NCBI GenBank assembly: GCA_964347975.1 | Contig: CAYGAY010000003.1 | Coordinates: forward strand, 62,001-126,000 | Source of the DNA: Bin87 sp964347975 | GTDB lineage: Bacteria; Chloroflexota; Dehalococcoidia; Lucifugimonadales; UBA3495 | Length of the DNA stretch: 64,000 bases | Direction of reading: 5' to 3' | Shown: positions 17,651 through 26,394 of the stretch, piece by piece | Position numbering within the stretch: the first letter of the stretch is position 1 | Layout of the letters: every line of letters starts with the position of its first letter | The notes under the pieces: generated by a model | What the model was told of the DNA's origin: nothing | Database searches by the model: none | The model's input: the letters and a program-made list of their open reading frames with translations, nothing else | Program-made: the position numbers and the translations under genes

Positions 17651-17860
17651 ATGGCTGTCTCCTTGGCGTGTGATGTACGAGCGCGCTGATGTACGAGAGG
17701 GCACTGTTCAATCGCAATTATAGATATGACGCGCGGCGTGTCAAAATGTCGCGCGGCTGCGGGGCGGTCGGGCAGCGAACCGCCGGACCCGGTACAGCAT
17801 CGGCGAGGGGATGAAAATGGCGGCGTTGCAATGACGCCGCCATTGGATGCGATATCGGGG

Positions 17861-17936
17861 TGGTGGAGCTGGCGGGAATCGAACCCGCTACCTCTTCAAT
17901 GCCATTGAAGCGCTCTCCCAAATGAGCTACAGCCCC
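17861..17936 (-). tRNA. tRNA-Ala (anticodon GGC)
   Basis: Read on the minus strand, the 76-base element begins GGGGCTGTAGCTC and ends CAGCTCCACCA, with the 3' CCA encoded. The acceptor stem pairs GGGGCTG with CAGCTCC (one G-T pair), the T-arm reads GCGGGTTCGATTCCCGC and the anticodon stem-loop carries GGC between paired TTCAA and TTGAA. Confidence 0.95.
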
Positions 17937-18023
17937 GCGTGACGCGCCGCCACACCAACCACAGGCGACGCAGATTGATTGTAGCAAAGGCTCAGTGAAA
18001 TCCGCAACCGCGATGGCTCCGGA

Positions 18024-18941
18024 TCATTTGCGGGTGTATTTGACCACGGTGCGGCCACTGCTGCCCTCGTAAGGTTCCACGACGTAGAGGTCTTTCCGGC
18101 TGTCAACCCAGACGCCGTGGCAACTGCGGTGCGTCAGGTCGCCCCACTGCGTCAATCGCTCGCCGTTGGCGTCCAGGATGCTCAACATGCCGCCGTTGTG
18201 CTCGGCCACATAGGCCACGTCGTCGTCATCGATGCAGATGACGGCCGGGCCGATGAGCTTGCTGGGCCAGTCGGTGACGTGAGTGCCATCCTGTTGGAAT
18301 ACCTGCACCCGGTCGTTCTCGCGGTCGGCGATGAGCAGGTTGCCCTGGCGATTGATCCAGGCGCCGTGGGGGAGGTTGAACTGGCCGGGGCCGGAACCCG
18401 GTTCTCCCCAGGAGAAGATGTGGTCGCCGGTGGGCGTGAACTTGTGGACGCGGGCGTTGGCGTAACCGTCGGCGATGTAGATCTCGCCGGCATCGTTCAG
18501 CGCGATCCCGGCAGGCATGTTGAAGGGGTCGGCGCCGCGCACTACCTGATGCCACGAGTTGGAGTCGAAGGCCGTATTGTCCGCGCCGGTATCGGAACGG
18601 TAACCGTAGTCGCCAATGGTCAGCACCACCTCGCCGTCCTTGGTGAGCTTGAAGATCTGACCCATGTTGCGGTCCACCAGCCATACGTATCCCCACTGGT
18701 CGATGATGATGGCATGGGGAAACTCGAACATACCGGCGCCCCAGGATTTAATGAATTTACCGTCCTGGTCAAAGATCATGATGGGATGTTCGGGGTTGCG
18801 GTTGAAACAGTACACCCGGTCCTCGTCATCGCCGAACACGGCGGCAGCAGGCATGGGCACGCCGTCGGGCGCCTGGGCCCAGTTGCGGTCGAACTCATAA
18901 GTGAATGCGCCGTTGCCGACGACGTTGGTTGCGGTGGTCAT
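18024..18941 (-). CDS. NHL-repeat beta-propeller protein
   Basis: A 305-residue protein built of six NHL-type repeats, each with a pattern like GY-W-VDR---IF or G-IYIADGYANARVHKF followed by G---SWG--G. Recurrent units include FPHAIIIDQWGYVWLVDR near 75, MPAGIALNDAGEIYIADG near 142, LPHGAWINRQGNLLIADREND near 190 and SCHGVWVDSRKDLYVVE near 275. NHL propellers include peptidyl-amidoglycolate lyases and scaffold proteins. No signal peptide is evident and the catalytic residues of the lyases cannot be assigned, so the function stays open. It is downstream of no obvious partner on the minus strand. Confidence 0.75.
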   Translation of the reverse strand: MTTATNVVGNGAFTYEFDRNWAQAPDGVPMPAAAVFGDDEDRVYCFNRNPEHPIMIFDQDGKFIKSWGAGMFEFPHAIIIDQWGYVWLVDRNMGQIFKLTKDGEVVLTIGDYGYRSDTGADNTAFDSNSWHQVVRGADPFNMPAGIALNDAGEIYIADGYANARVHKFTPTGDHIFSWGEPGSGPGQFNLPHGAWINRQGNLLIADRENDRVQVFQQDGTHVTDWPSKLIGPAVICIDDDDVAYVAEHNGGMLSILDANGERLTQWGDLTHRSCHGVWVDSRKDLYVVEPYEGSSGRTVVKYTRK

Positions 18942-19279
18942 CAGAGCCTCCTTATCAGGTCGGGACTGCGTGTCATTCCGAGGGCAGCGAGGAATCCGCT
19001 ACGATAGCGAACTCCCGGCCACAGAATACCATAACCGACACCCGCTAACCGTTACGCACGGATTTCGCCAGAAAAATACCGGGCTTGCCAATGCCGTTGG
19101 CGTCGGGCAGCGCCGCGTCCAGTGAGAAGCACACGTTGCGGCGGAGTCCAGATCAGGCCAGGTATCCGGCCAATACTCGGCAAAACCCGTCATCAGCAGG
19201 GGGCAGCCTGGCGGCGTGTTGCTTGGTTGGCGTCCTCCAGGTTCGTTATTCTCATCGTCAATAGTGCTACAATCGGCCT
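18942..19279. other. Intergenic region between divergent genes
   Basis: This 338-base gap separates the NHL gene (minus) from a small membrane protein gene (plus). It contains a GTCATTCCGAGG...GAGGAATCC dispersed element at about 18972-19000. The rest shows no supported gene; the small minus-strand open frame at 18999-19193 has no family signature or ribosome binding site. Confidence 0.5.
18972..19000. repeat. GTCATTCCGAG / GGAATCC dispersed element
   Basis: Short imperfect element related to the dispersed repeats at 2803 and 27461: it begins GTCATTCCGAGGGCAG and ends GAGGAATCCGCT. Confidence 0.5.
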
Positions 19280-19762
19280 ATGGACTGGCAGCGGCTGGGC
19301 CGATGGGCAACCATTGCAACGATTACCCTGTACGTGGCAGCCGCGGCCAGCCTGGTGGTAATGCTCGGTGAAAGCCTGCTGCCGGAAGGATCGCCGGCGC
19401 AACAGACTTTTCGCGCCGTAGCTGATTATCTGAACCGGTTGGGCGACATCGGCGGTGGGGCGATCATAGCGGTCATCCTGTTCATTTTGGTAGGAGGTGG
19501 AACCGGAATGTTGCTTTTTGATGCCTACGACAAGTTCCAGGAAATCCGCAGACGGCGAGCAGAGGAAAGAGCGGAAGCGTTGGCCGAGGGACGCGCTGAG
19601 GGCCTTGCTGAGGGCCTTGCTGAAGGATTGGCTCAAGGTCGCGCCGAGGGATTAGCTCAAGGTCGCGCTGAGATACTCAACGAACTCCGAGAACGGGGTG
19701 TCAATCCGGACGACTTTCTGTCATCCAATGAAACCGACGCGGAGCCGCCGGAAACCGGGTGA
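19280..19762 (+). CDS. Small membrane protein with Ala/Glu/Gly-rich repeat tail
   Basis: A 160-residue protein of unknown function. Two membrane segments are clear (about 12-34 and 60-80), separated by a 25-residue loop. After a basic stretch (EIRRRRAEER) comes a repeat region at about 98-130 in which units like AEGLAEG and AQGRAEG recur, encoded by near-perfect DNA repeats at about 19585-19670. A short acidic tail follows. The repeat is of the kind found in transposase-like or coiled-coil tails and may vary in copy number. An upstream AT-rich stretch could hold its promoter, but no strong ribosome binding site is visible. Confidence 0.62.
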   Translation: MDWQRLGRWATIATITLYVAAAASLVVMLGESLLPEGSPAQQTFRAVADYLNRLGDIGGGAIIAVILFILVGGGTGMLLFDAYDKFQEIRRRRAEERAEALAEGRAEGLAEGLAEGLAQGRAEGLAQGRAEILNELRERGVNPDDFLSSNETDAEPPETG

Positions 19763-19777
19763 CTGCTTTTCGGGCGG

Positions 19778-20680
19778 TCAGAATGCTCCAATCCCGGGCG
19801 TGGTCACTCGGATGCTGTAGAGCGAATGTCCCGAGGTGAGGAACAACGTGCGCATGTCATCGCCGCCGAAGCAGATGTTGCGGGTCACTTCCGGCGTTTC
19901 CAGTACGCCGAGCCGTGCTCCCTCCGGCGACACGATCCAGACGCCGCCGGAACCGGTGCACCAGACGCGGCCCAGAGTGTCAACTTTCATCCCATCGGGC
20001 ACCCCGGGCGCATCGGAACCCATCTCGATGAGAACACGGTTCCCGCTGAGGGTTCCATCGGCGGATACGTCAAAGGCCCGGATCCGGCGGTTCGGACAAA
20101 ACTCACCTCGCTCTTCCCGGTCGAAGTCAGCCGGCTCGGCTCGGCTGATGGCGACATACAAAACCGACTCGTCCGGGGACAAAGCCAGACCGTTGGCATA
20201 CTCACACTCGTCCGTGGCCAAATGGACGTTTCCTGAGGGGTCAATTCGATAGACGCCGGCAAAGGGGATTTCACGGAGTTCTTCGGGAAAACGCAAGTGG
20301 GGGTCGGTGAAGTAAACCGTGCCATCAGTACGGCAAATCACATCGTTGGGCTTGTTGAACCGCTTTCCGTCCCACCGATCTGCAATCGTGGCGATGTTGC
20401 CGGCGGCGTCCATGCTGGTGACGCAGCGGTGGTCGGCTCCCTCGCACATGAGAAGGCTGCCATTGCGATCAAGGGTGCAACCGTTGCCCTCACCGGTATT
20501 CTCGCGGACCACGGTGGTTTCTCCCGTGTGCGGATCCCATTTCAAGAGTTGTTCACGGGCCAAATCGACGAAGGTCAAATACCCGCCCGGATGCCACAAA
20601 GGGCCCTCGGTACGTTCCAGGGCGCCATCGAGCAGTGTCAGTTCGGTTTCGGCCAACAGGCCAGTCAGATCTTCTGCCAT
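19778..20680 (-). CDS. SMP-30/gluconolactonase-family hydrolase
   Basis: A 300-residue six-bladed propeller of the SMP-30/gluconolactonase/LRE group. The metal-binding Glu lies in ALERTEGPLW near residue 20, Asn in NKPNDVICR near 115-120, DPHLRFP in the next blade, ANGLALSPDES near 165 (second Asn) and GVPDGMKVDTLGRVWCTG near 225, which supplies the catalytic Asp. The family opens sugar lactones and some phosphotriesters. Two adjacent ATG codons follow AGGAGG; the second (20680) has the better spacing. The gene stands alone on its strand. Confidence 0.86.
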   Translation of the reverse strand: MAEDLTGLLAETELTLLDGALERTEGPLWHPGGYLTFVDLAREQLLKWDPHTGETTVVRENTGEGNGCTLDRNGSLLMCEGADHRCVTSMDAAGNIATIADRWDGKRFNKPNDVICRTDGTVYFTDPHLRFPEELREIPFAGVYRIDPSGNVHLATDECEYANGLALSPDESVLYVAISRAEPADFDREERGEFCPNRRIRAFDVSADGTLSGNRVLIEMGSDAPGVPDGMKVDTLGRVWCTGSGGVWIVSPEGARLGVLETPEVTRNICFGGDDMRTLFLTSGHSLYSIRVTTPGIGAF

Positions 20681-20907
20681 CATCAACCTCCTAGTGTGGT
20701 GCATGGAAACGAGAGGATTATAGCAAGCGGCCACCGATGAAGTCGGCTGGACACTGCCCATGCGGTGGGCTATCATTTTGCCGCTTTACACCCCGTCGCC
20801 ACGGCTCCCGACGCCGCAGGCTCCGTGCCGGATTGGTCAAGAGGTCGCATGACGGGGTTTTCGCGTGTTTGGCTCCCGAAAGGCGTTATCTCCGACGAGA
20901 TTGATCC

Positions 20908-22410
20908 ATGTTGATTGCAGTCGCGTTCATATTGATGGCGGTCATGTTCTTCGCCGGGATGTACGTGGCCGGGGCGTTGGGTTCGTTGGCGCTGATACTG
21001 CTCAATCTGTTCTCAGACAACCCGGTCTGGAACATCATGGGCAACCGCGCCTGGGAGACCAACACCAACGTCAACCTAGTCGCCATTCCCCTGTTCATAT
21101 TGATGGGGGAAATTGTGTTGCGCGGGGGTTTTGCGGACTTGATGTACCGGGCGCTGTCGCGGTGGGTGGACTTCATACCGGGCGGTTTGATGCACACCAA
21201 CATCGCTTCCTGCGCCGTGTTCGCGGCCTGCGCCGGTTCCAGCATCGCCACGGCGGCCACAGTAAGCCGGGTAGCTCTGCCCTCTTTCCGCGCGCAGGGT
21301 TATCAGGAGCGATTGGTAGTGGGTTCACTGGCGGCGGGCGGCACCCTGGGCATTTTGATCCCGCCCAGCATCCTGTTGGTGCTGTACGGATTGACCGTTG
21401 GGGAGTCCATCGGTCGGCTGTTCCTGGCCGGCTTCATCCCCGGCCTCCTGTTGGCCGGGGTGTTCATGTTTATGATTGGACTGGCGTCGGTGATCTGGCC
21501 GGCCATCGCGCCCCGGCAATCGCAGGTCAGGTTCTGGACCTGGGAAGGTTGGACGGAACGGCTTCTGTTCACCGTGCTGATGGTACCGGTGCTGGCGTTA
21601 ATTTTCATAGTGCTGGGCAGCATCTATTTCGGGTGGGCGACGCCGTCGGAGGCGGCGGGTTTCGGCGTCAGCGGGGCGCTGGCGTTGGCGATCATCTACA
21701 ACTTCGTGCGGCTGTTCGCCGGCAACATCGCCGGATTCCTGCTCGATTCCGGCATCGCCAACCATGTGTCGCCAGTGATTCGCCAGGTACTGCAAGACTG
21801 GCGCGCGCAGTATCGGTTTAACCGCGCATATTTATCGGACTACTGCCGTTTCATTTTCTTTATGACCATGGAAGCCTGCGTGTCGGCGGCCCGTTCCTCT
21901 GCGATGATACTGTTCATCCTGATGGCGGCGTTCACGTTGCAGTTCGCTTTCGCCTATCTGCGGATATCGGTCACAATGGCGGAGTGGGTGGCCAGCTTTG
22001 AGCTAACCACCGTCCAATTGGTCCTGTTCCTGGTAGTGTTTTACCTGCTCCTGGGAACGTTTATGGAAGCCTATTCGATGATGCTGACCACGCTGCCCAT
22101 CATCGCCCCGGTGCTGCGCGCCGCCGAGGTGGATCTGCTGTGGTTCGGCATCATAATGATCATTCTGCTGGAAGCCGCACAAATCAGTCCGCCGCAGGGT
22201 TTGAGCCTGTACGTGCTGCAAGGGGCGCGGCGCGACGTAGCGCGCCAGGAAATGACCATTACCGGCCGCCAGGTTCAAAGCGGCACCATCAACGATGTGT
22301 ACATCGGGGTGTTGCCGTTCATGGCCTGTATGGCGGTGGTCATCGGCTTGATTATCGCGTTTCCCGAGCTGGCTCTCTGGCTGCCCGATCAGATCAAAGG
22401 GCCGCGCTGA
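20908..22410 (+). CDS. TRAP transporter large permease (DctM-like), orphan
   Basis: A 500-residue polytopic protein of the DctM/TRAP large permease family. It starts with hydrophobic helices, then has NVNLVAIPLFILMGEIV near 55-71, CAGSSIATAATVS near 110, LGILIPPSILLVLYG near 145-160 and a late LLEAAQISPPQGLSLYVLQG near 420, all typical. A hydrophilic insertion of about 45 residues near 270-315 separates the two halves. No DctP binding protein or DctQ small permease is adjacent, so partners must be elsewhere or dispensable. The substrate class is organic acids in known members. The next gene starts 15 bases on. Confidence 0.85.
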   Translation: MLIAVAFILMAVMFFAGMYVAGALGSLALILLNLFSDNPVWNIMGNRAWETNTNVNLVAIPLFILMGEIVLRGGFADLMYRALSRWVDFIPGGLMHTNIASCAVFAACAGSSIATAATVSRVALPSFRAQGYQERLVVGSLAAGGTLGILIPPSILLVLYGLTVGESIGRLFLAGFIPGLLLAGVFMFMIGLASVIWPAIAPRQSQVRFWTWEGWTERLLFTVLMVPVLALIFIVLGSIYFGWATPSEAAGFGVSGALALAIIYNFVRLFAGNIAGFLLDSGIANHVSPVIRQVLQDWRAQYRFNRAYLSDYCRFIFFMTMEACVSAARSSAMILFILMAAFTLQFAFAYLRISVTMAEWVASFELTTVQLVLFLVVFYLLLGTFMEAYSMMLTTLPIIAPVLRAAEVDLLWFGIIMIILLEAAQISPPQGLSLYVLQGARRDVARQEMTITGRQVQSGTINDVYIGVLPFMACMAVVIGLIIAFPELALWLPDQIKGPR

Positions 22411-22424
22411 TCCGGCGAACAGAG

Positions 22425-23804
22425 ATGGCGTCGCGGTACGACCTGATAATTATCGGCGCCGGTTCTGCCGGGCTGACGGCGGCGCGTTTCGCGGCCCGGT
22501 TGGGGAAAAGGGTGGCGCTGATTGAAGCCAACCGCGTGGGCGGGGATTGTACGTGGACGGGGTGTGTCCCCAGCAAAGCGCTGCTGCACGCGGCCAAGGT
22601 GGCTCATACAATCCGCACCGCCAGCCGCTACGGGATTGTCACGGGTGAGCCGACGATGGATTTCCCGGCAGTGATGGCCCGCATCCGCGCTGTCATTGAG
22701 CAGATTTACGCCCGGGAATCGCCGGAAACGCTACGCGCCGAGGGTATTGACGTAATCGAAAGTCGCGCCGAGTTTCAGGACGCTCATACCGTCGTTGCCG
22801 GCCCGCGCCGAATCACCGCCAGATTCTTTCTGATTTGCGCCGGCGCAACGCCCTTCATACCGCCGATACCCGGCCTGGCCGACACGCCCTATCTGACCTA
22901 CGAAACCTTCTGGCGGCTGACCACGCTACCGTCGCGCCTGACCGTCATCGGCGGCGGGCCAATTGGGTGCGAACTGGCGCAGGCGTGCCAAAGGCTGGGG
23001 GCGCAGGTGACGCTGATAGAGGCGTTAGACCGTATCCTGCCCAACGATGAACCGGAGGCGGCGACGGCGGTAGCGGAGTCGCTGCGGCGCGATGGCGTTG
23101 ACCTGCGCTTGTCGGCCCCGGCGCAATCGGCGGAGTCTATCGCCGGCGACGCGGACGCCGGCGCCATTCTGGTTGCCGTGGGACGCCGCGCCAACGTGGC
23201 CGACCTGGACTTGGACGCCGCCGGAATCGCTCACGACGGCCGGGGCATCGCCGTTGACGACTACCTTCGCACCAGCGTGAGGAACATCTACGCGGCCGGC
23301 GACTGCGCGGGCGGCTACCAGTTCACCCACTACGCCGGCTATCAGGGCGCGATGGCCGTCCGCAACGCCCTACTGCCCGGACGCAGCCGCGCCCGCCCGG
23401 AGCGCATCCCCTGGGCCACCTTTACCGACCCGGAGGTGGCCCACGCCGGCTACACCGAGGAACAAGCGCGCCGCCGGCTCGGAGGCAAAGCGCGCGTGGC
23501 AACGCTGCCCATGTCGCAGGTTGACCGGGCCGTAACCGATGGCGCGACGGAGGGATTTATCAAGGTTGTGCATCGCCCCAATGGGGCCGTTCTGGGGGCG
23601 ACGGTTGTAGGGCAGCGCGCCGCCGAAGTTATCCAGGAATGGGCCATCGCCGTTGACCGGGGGCTGAAGTTCGGCGATTTGGTGAAAACGCTGCATACTT
23701 ACCCGTCGCTGGCTACCGGCAGCCAGCAGTTGGCCTGGGAGACATCTCTGGCCGGGCTGACCGGCGGGTTCAGGGGGCGATTGGTGCGGTGGCTGAGCCG
23801 TTAG
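22425..23804 (+). CDS. MerA-like FAD pyridine-nucleotide disulfide oxidoreductase
   Basis: A 459-residue flavoprotein of the dihydrolipoamide dehydrogenase/mercuric reductase group. It has the FAD fingerprint IIIGAGSAGLTAA (8-20), the redox disulfide Cys42 and Cys47 in DCTWTGCVPSK, the NAD fingerprint VIGGGPIGCELA near 178 and NIYAAGDCAGG near 285. The C-terminal motif normally HxHPTxxE reads HTYPSLATG, so the acid-base His-Glu pair of lipoamide dehydrogenase is missing. The N-terminal metal-binding domain and C-terminal Cys pair of true MerA are also absent. A thiol- or quinone-type reductase is likely. ATG 22425 starts the FAD strand; its stop overlaps the convergent nuclease gene by 4 bases. 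Confidence 0.84.
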   Translation: MASRYDLIIIGAGSAGLTAARFAARLGKRVALIEANRVGGDCTWTGCVPSKALLHAAKVAHTIRTASRYGIVTGEPTMDFPAVMARIRAVIEQIYARESPETLRAEGIDVIESRAEFQDAHTVVAGPRRITARFFLICAGATPFIPPIPGLADTPYLTYETFWRLTTLPSRLTVIGGGPIGCELAQACQRLGAQVTLIEALDRILPNDEPEAATAVAESLRRDGVDLRLSAPAQSAESIAGDADAGAILVAVGRRANVADLDLDAAGIAHDGRGIAVDDYLRTSVRNIYAAGDCAGGYQFTHYAGYQGAMAVRNALLPGRSRARPERIPWATFTDPEVAHAGYTEEQARRRLGGKARVATLPMSQVDRAVTDGATEGFIKVVHRPNGAVLGATVVGQRAAEVIQEWAIAVDRGLKFGDLVKTLHTYPSLATGSQQLAWETSLAGLTGGFRGRLVRWLSR

Positions 23805-24832
23805 CCATCGTATTCCGTCTGTCGCAGTACCCGCACTGTCTCCAGCGGAATATCGGCGCGAATGTCTTGCGGCAAAGAATCGTAGCCGTCAAGCAATCGC
23901 TGAGCCAGTTCCTCCGGCCCCCACAGCCGTATCTCAAAGAACGACTGCTCGTTGCGGTCGTGAACCGGCCTGGTGAATCCCCCAAGACTGACCAGCAAAC
24001 CGTGCTGGGCACGGAAGGTGGCGATATTACCACGCAAGCGGTCGTATTCGGCCAGGTCAACCGGGCTGGTGCGCCCTTTCACCTGTACGCACAAGCGCGG
24101 CTCTCCGAAACCCATATCCCCTTTGCCGGCCAGAACATCGATGCCGCCGTCCGCCCCTTGCCGGGTTTGCAGCACGACATACCCGGATGTTTTCAAGATG
24201 CTGGCTACCAGATGCTCCAGCCGTACGCCGGCAAATTTCTGCCGTAGTCGAGCTATGATGCGGTCTCTGATTTCCCGGTCAAGGTCAATTTCTTCGCTGG
24301 GGTCGGGGCTGAATGCGCTTTCATCGCCGGCGATTCCCGCCGGGGGAATTTCCGCAAGTTCGGGCTCGCCAACAGGGAGAATCCCCAAGTAAGCCTTGGC
24401 AATCCGGTCAATGCGCGCTTCCGCATTGGGCGCGCCGGGTTGCGAAAGGGTCAGTTGCGCCCCCATTGAATTCAGCAAATCCCGGTCAAAATGAGCGCGT
24501 GGAATGTCGGCGGCCTGCCATTCCACGCTGCGAGCGTGCGGCGCGCCGCCCAACTCCGGCCGGTAGGCATAGGGGCCGGCAATCCGGCCAACGGCGACTT
24601 CGCGAGTCCGCTTGAGGGGCAGCGCCACTATGTCGCCATCGTTGATTTCCCGGTAGAAACGCCACAGTTGGTCGGCTCCGGCGCGATTGTCGATATGGTT
24701 GCGCAAGGCGTCCCGGTCTGCGAAGTCGGCGATGCTTTGCCGCAAGCCGTAACCGAGACCCACGACGCCCTTATTGAGGAAGGCATCCTCGTGTTCGCCG
24801 CTGCTGCCGCCTTTTATCACCCAAACCGCCAT
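23801..24832 (-). CDS. Mrr-type restriction endonuclease with N-terminal PUA/EVE-like domain
   Basis: A 343-residue protein. Residues about 195-300 form an Mrr-cat PD-(D/E)XK domain: Glu206 in RLEHLVASILK, Asp232 in QGADGGIDVLAG, and Gln250-Val-Lys252 in CVQVKGR, the catalytic set of Mrr enzymes. The N-terminal 100 residues (AVWVIKGG, GDIVALPL, EVAVGRIAGPYAY) look like a PUA/EVE-type beta-barrel, a class that often reads modified bases. No methyltransferase or specificity gene is adjacent, so a stand-alone modification-dependent (type IV-like) restriction enzyme is the best hypothesis. Target and modification are unknown. It converges on the MerA-like gene with a 4-base overlap. Confidence 0.8.
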   Translation of the reverse strand: MAVWVIKGGSSGEHEDAFLNKGVVGLGYGLRQSIADFADRDALRNHIDNRAGADQLWRFYREINDGDIVALPLKRTREVAVGRIAGPYAYRPELGGAPHARSVEWQAADIPRAHFDRDLLNSMGAQLTLSQPGAPNAEARIDRIAKAYLGILPVGEPELAEIPPAGIAGDESAFSPDPSEEIDLDREIRDRIIARLRQKFAGVRLEHLVASILKTSGYVVLQTRQGADGGIDVLAGKGDMGFGEPRLCVQVKGRTSPVDLAEYDRLRGNIATFRAQHGLLVSLGGFTRPVHDRNEQSFFEIRLWGPEELAQRLLDGYDSLPQDIRADIPLETVRVLRQTEYDG

Positions 24833-24941
24833 TGCTGTGTCTCCCGGCTTTCGCCTGCCGCCAGTTTAGCACGGGCCGGAGCAACGATAGCGCTCCGGGC
24901 TGGTCATGCCAGCGTGCCGCATCGGCAGACGGATGGATTGG

Positions 24942-25103
24942 CTATGCCGACGGCGTGGCACCGATGCGGAATTTCTTGGTGCCGCAGTCTACGCATATGG
25001 CCTGAGTGGCCGGCCGGCCGTTCTTCATGGTGACACCCACCACATCCCGCGAATCAGTTTTCGCCTTGCATTTGACACAGTAAATCTGTATTTGCGTGGT
25101 CAT
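24942..25103 (-). CDS. DUF5679 zinc-ribbon protein
   Basis: A 53-residue protein with two Cys pairs, CVKC at about 9-12 and CVDC at about 39-42, around a VTMKNGRPATQ core. This matches the DUF5679 family of small zinc ribbons common in Chloroflexota and Actinobacteria, whose function is unknown. ATG 25103 is preceded by AGGAGGAAT at a somewhat long spacing of about 11 bases; the longer open frame upstream lacks conservation of composition. It ends KKFRIG-type, as in relatives. It stands alone between the Mrr-type nuclease and a cyclase gene. Confidence 0.85.
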   Translation of the reverse strand: MTTQIQIYCVKCKAKTDSRDVVGVTMKNGRPATQAICVDCGTKKFRIGATPSA

Positions 25104-25238
25104 CGTTTGAGATTCCTCCTGATGTTGCCAGTATTCCTTCCGGGGGATTGACCCGTCACACTTTATCCGCTCGCCCGGTGTCAATGGCACTGGCCGGCCC
25201 GTTACGCCGTATTCGCGGTCGTCTCTGCCCAATGCGGA

Positions 25239-26192
25239 CTAGAAAACCGCTACCGGATTGACCGGGGAACCCGTCGTGTTCTGCAACCGCAGTGGGTTGA
25301 TGGTTACCATGAAGGTCCAACGATTGCGCTCCCGGCAGGCGACGGCGAGCTCTTCCAGATTGGCGTTATCCAGGATCCAAAGGCCCATAGCGGTGATGGC
25401 AACTTGATGTACCGGATTGGTGAGCTGTCCAGGATATTGGGGCGGACTGACGTCGTTGCCGGTGTCCGAACCCAGCACGGCGATGTCGCGCTCCTTAAAC
25501 AATGGCAAGCAGGCGGCCTGGCAAGCGGTGGAGCCGGCCTCGCGGGGCACGGGGCCTTCCAGCATTCGCCGGCGCAACTGACCGGTGCGAACCAGCAGGA
25601 CATCGCCGGGTTCGACGCGGAAACCGCAGCGTTCCTCAGCGGCCAGAATGTCCTCCGGCATTACGCCTTCTCCCCGTTCAACCCAATCGATGCCGCGGAC
25701 CAGGGGGACGTCTACCAACACCCCGCGGGTGATGAACCCGTTTCGAGCCTCCTCCACAGAGCACACAGTGGCGCCCAGGCTGGTGGAAACCATATGCGCG
25801 GGTTTCCCATTATAGGTCTTGCCGTTCCAGAAAAAGTGCGCCAGGCTGTCAACGTGGGTGACGGAAACGCCATGGAAGATCATACCGATGTAATCCATGG
25901 CCACCGCCGACGGCCTGGAAGACACCTTATCGCCAGTGGCCCAGCCTTCGCCACTTTCGATCATGTAATGCACCGGAGGAGCGGGGACATCCACGGAGGG
26001 ATCCCAGGTTATGTCGCGTGACAATGAAACGCAGTGGCCTTCCGCAACGGTGGCCAGAGCGGTTCGGGTTTTTTCCGCCGTGATCAGGTTTGGCGTTCCC
26101 AACTCATCGTCGTCTCCCCATCGCCCCCAGTTGGACAGGCTGTCGAACCAACCCAGGACATCCTGTTCGGACGGAATGCCGGCTTGCGCCAT
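25239..26192 (-). CDS. Cyclase family protein (kynurenine-formamidase-like)
   Basis: A 317-residue protein of the cyclase/KynB metal-dependent hydrolase family. The zinc motif HGVSVTHVDSLAHF near residue 106-119 carries the expected HxxxxTHxDxxxH ligands. Later segments ARNGFITRGVLVDVP, PGDVLLVRTGQ and GSDTGNDVSP are also family-typical. Members hydrolyse formamides or form cyclic intermediates in catabolism. The start at 26192 is supported by AAGGAGG. The subgroup beginning WGRWGDDDELGTPNLIT is longer than KynB and usually catabolic. The gene is divergent from bL28 with a 200-base gap. Confidence 0.84.
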   Translation of the reverse strand: MAQAGIPSEQDVLGWFDSLSNWGRWGDDDELGTPNLITAEKTRTALATVAEGHCVSLSRDITWDPSVDVPAPPVHYMIESGEGWATGDKVSSRPSAVAMDYIGMIFHGVSVTHVDSLAHFFWNGKTYNGKPAHMVSTSLGATVCSVEEARNGFITRGVLVDVPLVRGIDWVERGEGVMPEDILAAEERCGFRVEPGDVLLVRTGQLRRRMLEGPVPREAGSTACQAACLPLFKERDIAVLGSDTGNDVSPPQYPGQLTNPVHQVAITAMGLWILDNANLEELAVACRERNRWTFMVTINPLRLQNTTGSPVNPVAVF

Positions 26193-26331
26193 TGCGTTGG
26201 CCTCCTTGTGAATAGTGGGGCACCCCACAGAACGTTGCGCAATTATGCCGTAGCCTGACCCAGGCGCGCAACCGGTTCGTTAGCGTTCAACGAGTACGTG
26301 GGCGCGACACGGAACCTGCGGCGAGTCCCGA

Positions 26332-26346
26332 GATCCCGCTGAGCGG
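26332..26346. promoter_or_regulatory. Perfect palindrome upstream of bL28
   Basis: TCCCGCT-G-AGCGGGA is a perfect 7-base-arm palindrome about 14 bases before the putative -10 box of the bL28 gene. Its position would suit an operator; it could also be a dispersed repeat fragment. Confidence 0.35.
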
Positions 26347-26354
26347 GAAAGGGT

Positions 26355-26365
26355 TATGCTATAAT
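26355..26365 (+). promoter_or_regulatory. Putative extended -10 promoter of rpmB
   Basis: TTATGCTATAAT contains a perfect TATAAT preceded by TGC, an extended -10. It lies 30 bases upstream of the rpmB ATG. No good -35 box is seen, which is compatible with an extended -10 promoter. Confidence 0.5.
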
Positions 26366-26394
26366 GCCGGCACTAGGATCTCAGGAAGACGCTT

